Part shown: piece after piece, positions 1 to 5,704 of the stretch | Position numbering within the stretch: position 1 is the stretch's first letter | Layout: every line of letters begins with the position of its first letter | Origin: an uncultured Bacteroidales bacterium | Lineage (GTDB): Bacteria; Bacteroidota; Bacteroidia; Bacteroidales; Bacteroidaceae | Direction: 5' to 3' | DNA: 10,720 nucleotides | Assembly (NCBI GenBank): GCA_945871755.1 | Contig: CAMBWV010000011.1 | Span: 1-10,720 of the forward strand | Notes under the pieces: generated by a model | Told to the model about the DNA's origin: nothing | Seen by the model: only the letters and a program-made list of their open reading frames with translations | Database searches by the model: none | Program-made: the position numbers and the translations under genes

Positions 1-103
1 CCCATCCAGCCCAATCCCGCCCGAATTGCCTACTCCCCTTAGCAAAACTACAGCACACAACCAAGAAGGCTACCGCAGAGCCAAAAAAAATGAGGCACAG
101 CGT

Positions 104-134
104 TTTGCGCTTCAAGGAGTTCTGCGTAACTTTG
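104..134 (+). promoter_or_regulatory. Candidate Bacteroidetes-type promoter for purH
   Basis: TTTG at 104-107 is followed, after 19 bases, by TAACTTTG at 127-134. This matches the -33 TTTG / -7 TAnnTTTG pattern known for the primary sigma factor of Bacteroides and relatives. Transcription would begin near 138-142 and leave a leader of about 45 bases, rich in A just before the ATG at 186. The position argues against the earlier in-frame ATG at 90, which would lie upstream of the transcript start. The assignment rests on motif and spacing only. Confidence 0.6.
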
Positions 135-185
135 CAGGACAGCAAATTACCCCATTCGAAATATCGTAAAAAAACCAACCAGTTC

Positions 186-782
186 ATGTCAGCAACCAAG
201 CAGATTAAGACCGCGCTCGTGTCTGTCTTTCATAAGGACGGATTGGACGAGCTCCTTGCCCAACTCCATGCCAACGGCGTACAGTTTCTCAGCACGGGCG
301 GTACCGCCACGTTTATCGAGTCCCTCGGCTATCCTTGCCAGAAAGTGGAAGAGGTGACGACCTATCCTTCCATCCTGGGTGGTCGCGTCAAGACCCTTCA
401 CCCCAAAGTATTTGGAGGCATCCTGGGTCGTCGCGAACTGGAAAGCGACCGCGAGCAGATGGCACAGTATGAGATTCCCGAGATTGACCTCGTTATCGTG
501 GACCTCTATCCCTTCGAGCAGACGGTGGCCTCGGGCGCTAGCAAGGCTGACATCATTGAGAAAATCGACATAGGCGGTATCTCGCTCATCCGCGCAGGTG
601 CGAAGAATTTCAACGACGTTGTCATCGTGCCTTCCAAGGCTGAGTATCAGATGCTCCTCGATATTGTTAAGCAGCGCGGTGCACAGACCGAACTCGAAGA
701 GCGTGAAGCCTTCGCCACCCGTGCCTTTGGCGTTTCCAGCCACTACGACACCGCCATCCACGATTGGTTCGCTGCACAGTAA
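186..782 (+). CDS. purH: IMP cyclohydrolase (PurH N-terminal domain only, stand-alone)
   Basis: This 198-residue protein matches the IMP cyclohydrolase (MGS-like) domain of PurH, which closes FAICAR to IMP in the last step of de novo purine synthesis in the cytoplasm. Visible signatures are STGGT (36-40), GGRVKTLHP (65-73), DLYPFE (106-111) and the IDIGG...RAGAKN stretch (127-141). Bifunctional PurH is about 500-530 residues, with a C-terminal AICAR transformylase domain. Here a TAA falls just after the conserved SSHYDTAI segment, at the domain boundary, and I find no transformylase remnant such as the RYGENPHQ region in the 213 bases downstream. I chose ATG 186 rather than ATG 90 because the family begins close to the KTALVSVFHK segment, the 32 extra residues look non-homologous, and a promoter-like motif lies between the two starts. 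It may be a true single-domain enzyme, or the stable remainder of a truncated purH. The domain itself looks intact. Confidence 0.88.
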   Translation: MSATKQIKTALVSVFHKDGLDELLAQLHANGVQFLSTGGTATFIESLGYPCQKVEEVTTYPSILGGRVKTLHPKVFGGILGRRELESDREQMAQYEIPEIDLVIVDLYPFEQTVASGASKADIIEKIDIGGISLIRAGAKNFNDVVIVPSKAEYQMLLDIVKQRGAQTELEEREAFATRAFGVSSHYDTAIHDWFAAQ

Positions 783-995
783 GATTTACTGGCAGCCCTC
801 TCCCTCTCTCCGCTCCAAGCCCCAGACCCTCCTTGCAGGAAATTCCGCGTAGCAGGTTCCGAGGCTTGGAGTGTGCCCGCTAGATAGGGGCATAGCCCAG
901 GGCGGTGCCTTCTCCCTCAAGGGCGGTGCAAACTGACCGCCTCCTCGTTCCGAGGTGCTTCCTCCATCCAAATCGAAATAACGAAACAACCAAAT
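783..995. other. purH-mreB intergenic region with inverted and direct repeats
   Basis: These 213 bases hold no convincing gene. CTCCAAGCC at 813-821 is the exact reverse complement of GGCTTGGAG at 863-871, giving a 9-bp stem around a 41-base loop. GGGCGGTGC occurs twice, at 900-908 and 921-929. The second copy can also pair as GGCGGT (922-927) with ACCGCC a few bases downstream. CCTCG and CGAGG flank a short loop near 940-955. I see no TAnnTTTG-type promoter before mreB, so mreB may be read through from the purH promoter or use a site I do not recognise. The last 25 bases before the mreB ATG are A-rich, as is usual for translation leaders in this phylum. Confidence 0.55.
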
Positions 996-2030
996 ATGGG
1001 AATCTTTTCTAACTTTTTCTCCTTCACACAGGAACTGGCCATTGACCTTGGTACAGCCAATACCGTCATCATTAGCAATGGTGAGATTATCGTCAATGAG
1101 CCCTCCGTCGTGGCCCTCGACCGCCACACGGAAAAAATGATTGCTGTCGGCGACGTGGCCAAGCAGATGTACGAAAAGACGAACGACAAGATTCGTGTGA
1201 TTCGTCCCCTCCGCGATGGCGTCATCGCCGACTTCAATGCCGCCGAGCAGATGCTTCGCGGCCTTATCAAGATGGTTCACCAGGGCCGTCGCCTCTTCTC
1301 GCCCTCGCTTCGTATGGTCGTGGGTGTGCCCAGCGGCAGTACGGAAGTGGAGTTGCGTGCTGTGCGCGACTCTGCCGAGCATGCTGGTGGCCGCGATGTC
1401 TTTCTCCTCTTCGAGCCGATGGCCGCAGCCATTGGTGTGGGTATCGACGTGACGGCTCCCGAGGGTAACATGATTGTTGACATAGGTGGTGGTACCACCG
1501 AGATTGCCGTCATCTCCCTCGGCGGTATCGTTTCCAATAACTCCATCAAGATGGCCGGCGACGACTTCACCTCCGACATTCAGGAGTACATGAGCCGCCA
1601 GCACAACGTTCGCGTCAGTGAACGTATGGCAGAGCGCATCAAGATTAACGTAGGTGCTGCCCTGACCGACCTGGGCGACAAGGCGCCCGACGATTACGTA
1701 GTGGATGGTCCTAACCGTATCACCGCCATGCCAATGAAGGTGCCCGTTTGCTATCAGGAAATCGCCCACTGCCTCGAGAAGTCTATCGCCCGTATCGAGC
1801 AGGCTGTCATCAACGCTCTCGAAAGTACGCCTCCCGAACTCTACGCCGATATCGTGAAGAACGGTATTTGGCTCACTGGCGGTGGCGCACTGCTTCGCGG
1901 CCTTGACAAGCGTCTGACCGACAAGATTAACATTCCCTTCCATGTGGCCGAAGACCCGCTTCTCTGCGTAGCACGCGGTACGGGCATCGCGCTCAAGAAC
2001 GTGGATAAGTTTACTTTCCTCAAACGATAA
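996..2030 (+). CDS. mreB: Rod shape-determining protein MreB (bacterial actin)
   Basis: This 344-residue protein has typical MreB length. MreB forms membrane-associated ATP-dependent filaments that orient the peptidoglycan elongation machinery. The actin-fold nucleotide site is complete: phosphate-1 motif IDLGTANT (16-23), FEPMAAAIG (139-147) holding the expected catalytic glutamate, phosphate-2 motif DIGGGTTE (162-169) and the adenosine motif TGGGALLRG (294-302). The N-terminal stretch MGIFSNFFSF could serve as the membrane-binding amphipathic element seen in many MreBs (inference). ATG 996 is preceded by an A-rich leader and gives the expected N terminus. The gene heads the mreBCD-mrdA-rodA cluster. 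A pair of alternative hairpins directly after its stop codon may set how much transcription continues into mreC. Long open frames on the opposite strand are codon shadows. Confidence 0.97.
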   Translation: MGIFSNFFSFTQELAIDLGTANTVIISNGEIIVNEPSVVALDRHTEKMIAVGDVAKQMYEKTNDKIRVIRPLRDGVIADFNAAEQMLRGLIKMVHQGRRLFSPSLRMVVGVPSGSTEVELRAVRDSAEHAGGRDVFLLFEPMAAAIGVGIDVTAPEGNMIVDIGGGTTEIAVISLGGIVSNNSIKMAGDDFTSDIQEYMSRQHNVRVSERMAERIKINVGAALTDLGDKAPDDYVVDGPNRITAMPMKVPVCYQEIAHCLEKSIARIEQAVINALESTPPELYADIVKNGIWLTGGGALLRGLDKRLTDKINIPFHVAEDPLLCVARGTGIALKNVDKFTFLKR

Positions 2031-2034
2031 ACAA

Positions 2035-2065
2035 GGGTTTCAGAACTGGGTTTTGAAACCCAGTT
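2035..2065 (+). promoter_or_regulatory. Mutually exclusive hairpins between mreB and mreC (possible attenuator/terminator)
   Basis: Two stems share bases. Stem A pairs AACTGGGTTT (2044-2053) with AAACCCAGTT (2056-2065), nine to ten bp closed by a tight loop. Stem B pairs GGGTTTCA (2035-2042) with TGAAACCC (2054-2061), eight bp with an 11-base loop. Only one can form at a time. The element starts five bases after the mreB stop and ends about 42 bases before the mreC ATG. The sequence after stem A (TTGAAATTA) lacks a clear U-run, so a classic intrinsic terminator is weakly supported. A processing site or partial terminator that lowers mreCD relative to mreB is plausible. Confidence 0.55.
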
Positions 2066-2107
2066 TTGAAATTACGCCTTTCGCCTCAACGACTATCTGC
2101 CCATCTC

Positions 2108-2965
2108 ATGTTTGACTTCCTTGAGTTTTTCCGCAAATATTACTACCTCCTCGTGTTTCTGGTGCTCGAGGCGGTGAGCCTGCTGTTGCTCTTCCGCTTC
2201 AACCACTACCAGGGGAGCGTGTGGCTGACCGCAGCCAATGGTGCCGCGGTGGGTGTCAATCGTATCTATGACGATGCGGTGGCCTACGGAAATCTTAAGA
2301 CCGTCAACCAGCAGCTCGCTGCCGAGAATCTGCGCCTGCAACTGGAGAGCGAGGCCCTGCGCAAGGAACTCGGGCAGTTGCAACGCGACACCATTAAACT
2401 GGACAGCCTCACCCGCGCAAAGATGCCGAACTTCCACACGCAGCCTGCCACTGTTGTATCGCACACAGGCAATAGCGAGAACAAATTCCTCGTTATCGAC
2501 CAAGGCGAGCGCGACGGCGTGCGTCCCGAGATGGGTGTCGTAGGCGGCAACGGCGTGGTCGGCATTGTCTATATGACAGGCCCGAACTACTCCCTGGTGC
2601 TCCCCATCAACAACCACAAGTGTAGCATCAGCTGTCGTGTGCGCGGCCAGCGCTATTTCGGCTATCTGCAATGGGACGGCCACGATGCGCGTCGGGCCTA
2701 CGTGGACGACATTCCCCGCTACGCCAAGATCAAAGCGGGAGCAATCGTGGAGACCAGCGGCTATTCGGCTGTCTTCCCGCCGGGCATGTTTGTGGGTAAG
2801 GTGCGCAAGGTGCGCAACTCCGCCGACGGACAATCCTATCGCCTCGACATCGACCTGAGTATCGACCTCTCAACCGTGCGCGACGTTCACATCATCACCA
2901 CGCCCTACAAGCCCGAGATTGACACCCTCCGCACACGTGCCGAGCAGGCACTTGGGGCTTCGTGA
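2108..2965 (+). CDS. mreC: Rod shape-determining protein MreC
   Basis: This 285-residue bitopic membrane protein of the elongasome spans the inner membrane, contacts MreB/MreD and activates PBP2. The layout is a short cytoplasmic N terminus, one hydrophobic segment at about residues 10-31, a coiled-coil region at about 55-100 (QQLAAENLRLQLESEALRKE), then the periplasmic beta domains from about 105 to 275. Those domains include the conserved-looking PATVVSHTGNS and GVVGGNGVVGIV stretches. ATG 2108 was chosen because it puts the membrane segment near the N terminus as in the family. An in-frame TTG at 2066 would add 14 residues translated from the end of the upstream hairpin and is unlikely. 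The next gene, mreD, is 307 bases away, an unusually large gap for this pair, which is normally tightly linked. Confidence 0.94.
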   Translation: MFDFLEFFRKYYYLLVFLVLEAVSLLLLFRFNHYQGSVWLTAANGAAVGVNRIYDDAVAYGNLKTVNQQLAAENLRLQLESEALRKELGQLQRDTIKLDSLTRAKMPNFHTQPATVVSHTGNSENKFLVIDQGERDGVRPEMGVVGGNGVVGIVYMTGPNYSLVLPINNHKCSISCRVRGQRYFGYLQWDGHDARRAYVDDIPRYAKIKAGAIVETSGYSAVFPPGMFVGKVRKVRNSADGQSYRLDIDLSIDLSTVRDVHIITTPYKPEIDTLRTRAEQALGAS

Positions 2966-3101
2966 CTTGGTCGCTTTGCTCCCAAGTCTTGCGGTCGCTG
3001 CGCGACCTAGTTCCAAGTTTTAGTTTCAGCGGAAGCCTTGCGGCTTCCTAGTTTCAGGGAATCCCTTCGGGCTTCCTGTTTCAACGCAGCCTTTCGGCTG
3101 C
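2965..3101 (+). repeat. Serial short hairpins after mreC
   Basis: Five stem-loops follow each other in the mreC-mreD gap. They are ACTTGG/CCAAGT (2965-2987), GGTCGC/GCGACC (2993-3007), GGAAGCC/GGCTTCC (3031-3048), GGAA-CCC/GGG-TTCC with one mismatch (3058-3076) and GCAGCC/GGCTGC (3086-3101). The last three are each introduced by a (T/A)GTTTCA-like spacer, which gives a unit of roughly 25-28 bp. The arms differ in sequence while pairing is kept, as expected for a structure-conserved RNA element. No ORF in either strand looks real here. It could be a relic of a dispersed hairpin family, a transcript-stabilising element or a partial terminator. Confidence 0.6.
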
Positions 3102-3129
3102 TGGCTCGATAGTCTAGGTGTGCTGTGTC

Positions 3130-3217
3130 TTGCTGCACCAGGTTCAATGACTCGCTGCACCAGGTTCAATGGATCGTTGCACCACATTCAATGACTCGCT
3201 GCACCAGATTCAATGAA
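3130..3217 (+). repeat. 22-bp tandem repeat, four copies
   Basis: Four consecutive 22-bp units run at 3130-3151, 3152-3173, 3174-3195 and 3196-3217. Their shared core reads CGCTGCACCAGGTTCAATG with a few substitutions per copy; unit 3 has CACATT and unit 4 AGATT in place of AGGTT. A period of 22 is not a multiple of three, and reading through it gives no sensible protein. It sits in the middle of the mreC-mreD gap. The divergence among units suggests it is not a very recent expansion. No function is known to me. Confidence 0.8.
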
Positions 3218-3235
3218 GCTACGGCGATTTGCCGC

Positions 3236-3262
3236 AATTCCTAATTTCTAATTCCTAATTCC
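3236..3262 (+). repeat. 7-bp tandem repeat (AATTCCT) upstream of mreD
   Basis: AATTCCT, AATTTCT, AATTCCT and AATTCC run without a gap, a period of seven ending ten bases before the mreD GTG. The same kind of heptamer, CTCCTAA repeated, ends at the rodA start codon at 5681-5704. Heptamer tandem repeats prone to copy-number change are known in other bacteria; a role here is inference. The array lies where a ribosome would bind, so copy number could alter leader length or accessibility. Confidence 0.75.
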
Positions 3263-3272
3263 CCACCAGCTA

Positions 3273-3782
3273 GTGCTTCAGAATATCGTTCGACTAGTCC
3301 TTTGGGTCCTGATTCTTGTCCTTTTGCAGGCCACCCTCTTCAACCATATCCACCTGCTGGGATATGCCACACCGTTGCCCTACGTCTATTTCCTCTTGAA
3401 AATGCCGTTGGGCACGTCGCGCGTCGTCTATATTGGCAGTGGTTTTGTCGTGGGTCTGTTGATAGATATTCTGTCCTCTACGCCGGGTATGGCCGCTGCC
3501 ACGCTTTGCGCCGTTGGACTGGTGACGCCGCTGCTCTTGACGGCCTTCATTCCCAAGGACCGCGACGAGGAATTGCTCATCCCGTCCGTCAAGTCGATGG
3601 GTAGCACGCCGTTCATGCTTTATGCAGGTAGCGTCACCGTTGTGCATTGCGCCCTCTTCTTTTTGATAGAAGCCTTCTCGTTTTCCCATTGGCAAGAGCT
3701 CCTTTTGAAATTTGCAGGAAGCGCCTTGCTGACCTTCCTTATTATTCTTGCTTTTGAGGCCATCCGTCCCTCGAAATCGTAA
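3273..3782 (+). CDS. mreD: Rod shape-determining protein MreD
   Basis: This 169-residue, very hydrophobic protein has the usual MreD size (about 160-175). It shows several predicted membrane segments: about residues 5-23, 33-43, 50-66, 75-92, 115-133 and 142-162. The N-terminal FNHIHLLGYATPLPYVYFLL resembles the stretch seen in Bacteroidetes MreD. MreD is an inner-membrane partner of MreC in the elongation complex. No ATG fits: an in-frame stop lies at 3249-3251 and the only usable start after it is GTG 3273, which gives the expected N terminus. This GTG follows the 7-bp repeat array by ten bases, so initiation may be weak or regulated. mrdA begins 17 bases after the stop, indicating co-transcription and possibly coupling. 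Confidence 0.93.
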   Translation: MLQNIVRLVLWVLILVLLQATLFNHIHLLGYATPLPYVYFLLKMPLGTSRVVYIGSGFVVGLLIDILSSTPGMAAATLCAVGLVTPLLLTAFIPKDRDEELLIPSVKSMGSTPFMLYAGSVTVVHCALFFLIEAFSFSHWQELLLKFAGSALLTFLIILAFEAIRPSKS

Positions 3783-3799
3783 GACTTTTTCGTTGCATC

Positions 3800-5638
3800 A
3801 TGTCGGGTAAGTTCAATTTTTCCAATCGCAAATACGTAGTCGGCGCCGTGGCTGTAATAGTCACGGTTGTTTATATCGTGCGCCTATTCAGCTTGCAGAT
3901 TCTCAGCGACGAGTACAAGAAGAACGCCGATTCGAATGCCTTTCGCAAGGAAATCCAATATCCCTCGCGCGGTCTGATTCTCGACCGCAAGGGTCAGTTG
4001 ATGGTATTCAATGAGCCGTCGTACAATATCATGGTCGTCATGCAGGAGCAACTGGGTGTGGATACCGCAGATTTCTGCCGCACCATCGGCATCACGGAGG
4101 AGGAGTACGTGCAAAAGATGAAGGAAATCAAGGCCCGCCGCAACTATTCCCGCTACACGCCGCAGCTCTTCCTCGGACAGATTCCCGCCGAGGAGTTCTC
4201 CGTCTTCCGCGAGAAATTGTTCCGCTTCAAGGGTTTCTCCATTGAGAAGCGTTCCACGCGCCGCTATGCCAGTGCCCTGGCTGCCCATATCCTAGGCGAC
4301 GTTGGCGAAGTCAGCGAGCACGACATCGAGGAGGACGACTACTATCAGAGCGGCGACTATATCGGCAAGCTGGGCGTAGAGCGGTCGTACGAGAAGCAGT
4401 TGCGCGGCGAGAAGGGTGTCAGGATTATGCTCCGCGATGTGCGAGGCCGCACGCAGGGCCACTACAAGGATGGCAAATACGACAAGGATGCAAAGCCGGG
4501 CAAGAACCTGACGCTCAGCATCGACATGGAACTGCAAGCCCTGGCCGAACGTTTGCTGCAGGGTAAACTAGGTGCCATCGTGGCCATCGAACCCAGCACG
4601 GGCGAAATCCTTTGCATGGCCTCGGGGCCTACCTACGACCCCAACTCCCTCATCGGCCGCGACCGCGGAAAGTACCACAAGATTCTCAAGAACGACAAGA
4701 AGAGCCCCATGCTCAATCGCGCCGTCATGGGCACCTATCCCCCAGGCTCCACCTTCAAGATTACGCAGGCCCTCATCGGTTTGCAGGAAGGCATCATCAC
4801 GCCGCAGACCACCTTCCCCTGTAGCCGCGGCTTCAACTACAAGGGCCTACACGTCGGTTGCCACGGCCACAGTTCGCCCATCGCCCTCGTGCCCGCCATC
4901 GCCACCTCTTGCAACTCCTACTTCTGCTGGAATCTCTACCGCATGTTTGGTGCGACGGAGAAGTACGGCTCTGTGCAGGGCGGCATGACACGCTGGAAGG
5001 ACCACCTCGTGCGAATGGGCTATGGCTATAAGTTGGGCGTTGACCTGCCTGGCGAGGCCCGCGGCATGATTCCTAATGCCGAGTTCTACGACAAGCACAT
5101 TGGCCACGCCTGGAACGGCCTCACCGTTGTCTCCATCTCCATCGGACAGGGCGAAGTCACGGCCACACCCTTGCAGATAGCCAACCTGGCCGCCACCGTG
5201 GCCAACCGTGGCCACTACTTCATCCCCCACATCGTCCGCTCCGTGCAGGATGGCCAGATAGACACCATCTACCGCCGCCCGCACTATACGATGGTAGATC
5301 AGAAGTGGTATCAATACGCTGTCGATGGTATGCGCGCCGCCGTGACGAGCGGTACCTGTCGCGGGGCGAACCTTCCCGGCTTGGATGTTTGCGGCAAAAC
5401 GGGTACGGCGCAGAACCGCGGCCACGACCACTCCGCCTTTATGGGTTTCGCGCCTATGAATAATCCGCGCATTGCCGTAGCCGTCTATATCGAGAACGGC
5501 GGTTTCGGTGCCACCTTCGGCGTGCCCATCGGCGCACTTATCATGGAGAAATATCTCAACGGCGAGTTGTCGCCCGCCTCGGAGGCGAAGGCCGCCAGCA
5601 TGCAGGCGCGCACCATCAGTTATCCCTACTACGAATAA
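3800..5638 (+). CDS. mrdA: Penicillin-binding protein 2 (elongasome transpeptidase)
   Basis: This 612-residue class B penicillin-binding protein cross-links peptidoglycan during lateral-wall growth. It is the classic partner of RodA and the target of mecillinam in enterobacteria. One N-terminal membrane anchor (about residues 12-35) is followed by the non-catalytic domain beginning at the RGLILDRKG motif (about 58-66) and running to about 240. The transpeptidase domain carries all three active-site motifs: S317-T-F-K within PPGSTFK, S370-C-N, and K533-T-G within CGKTGTAQ. The length is close to the family norm of about 610-650. Between mreD (17 bases upstream) and rodA (66 bases downstream) it sits in the conserved order. 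Nothing suggests loss of function. Confidence 0.97.
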   Translation: MSGKFNFSNRKYVVGAVAVIVTVVYIVRLFSLQILSDEYKKNADSNAFRKEIQYPSRGLILDRKGQLMVFNEPSYNIMVVMQEQLGVDTADFCRTIGITEEEYVQKMKEIKARRNYSRYTPQLFLGQIPAEEFSVFREKLFRFKGFSIEKRSTRRYASALAAHILGDVGEVSEHDIEEDDYYQSGDYIGKLGVERSYEKQLRGEKGVRIMLRDVRGRTQGHYKDGKYDKDAKPGKNLTLSIDMELQALAERLLQGKLGAIVAIEPSTGEILCMASGPTYDPNSLIGRDRGKYHKILKNDKKSPMLNRAVMGTYPPGSTFKITQALIGLQEGIITPQTTFPCSRGFNYKGLHVGCHGHSSPIALVPAIATSCNSYFCWNLYRMFGATEKYGSVQGGMTRWKDHLVRMGYGYKLGVDLPGEARGMIPNAEFYDKHIGHAWNGLTVVSISIGQGEVTATPLQIANLAATVANRGHYFIPHIVRSVQDGQIDTIYRRPHYTMVDQKWYQYAVDGMRAAVTSGTCRGANLPGLDVCGKTGTAQNRGHDHSAFMGFAPMNNPRIAVAVYIENGGFGATFGVPIGALIMEKYLNGELSPASEAKAASMQARTISYPYYE

Positions 5639-5680
5639 TAATATATAAGGAACGCGCGCGCACGCGTAAGCGTAAGCAGA

Positions 5681-5704
5681 CTCCTAACTCCTAACTCCTA
5701 ACTA
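5681..5704 (+). repeat. 7-bp tandem repeat (CTCCTAA) abutting the rodA start
   Basis: CTCCTAA occurs three times in a row (5681-5687, 5688-5694, 5695-5701), followed by a partial CTAA that merges with the rodA ATG at 5705. The unit is the same as the mreD-upstream heptamer up to one C/T change and phase (AAyTCCT). Just before it, GCGTAA is repeated at about 5664-5675, and ACGCG/CGCGT (5652-5667) can pair. The array fills the whole ribosome-binding zone, so rodA initiation must tolerate or depend on it. Confidence 0.8.

Noticed and set aside
1..103. Upstream gene end or RNA gene at the window start
   Set aside because: I see no stop-terminated coding frame with recognisable content and no tRNA-like fold in these bases, so I make no call.
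90..185. In-frame ATG extension of purH by 32 residues
   Set aside because: The residues do not resemble the PurH N terminus, and a promoter-like motif at 104-134 places the transcript start downstream of this ATG.
786..1943. 385-codon open frame on the - strand opposite mreB, and similar long - strand frames opposite mreC, mrdA and rodA
   Set aside because: The + strand genes have clear family motifs. The antisense translations are rich in H, G and V without recognisable domains, as expected from codon-position GC bias in shadow frames.
2066..2107. In-frame TTG extension of mreC
   Set aside because: It starts inside the downstream edge of the intergenic hairpin, adds non-family residues, and the ATG at 2108 places the membrane helix correctly.
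3130..3217. CRISPR array
   Set aside because: The 22-bp units are contiguous with no unique spacers, and no cas genes are nearby.
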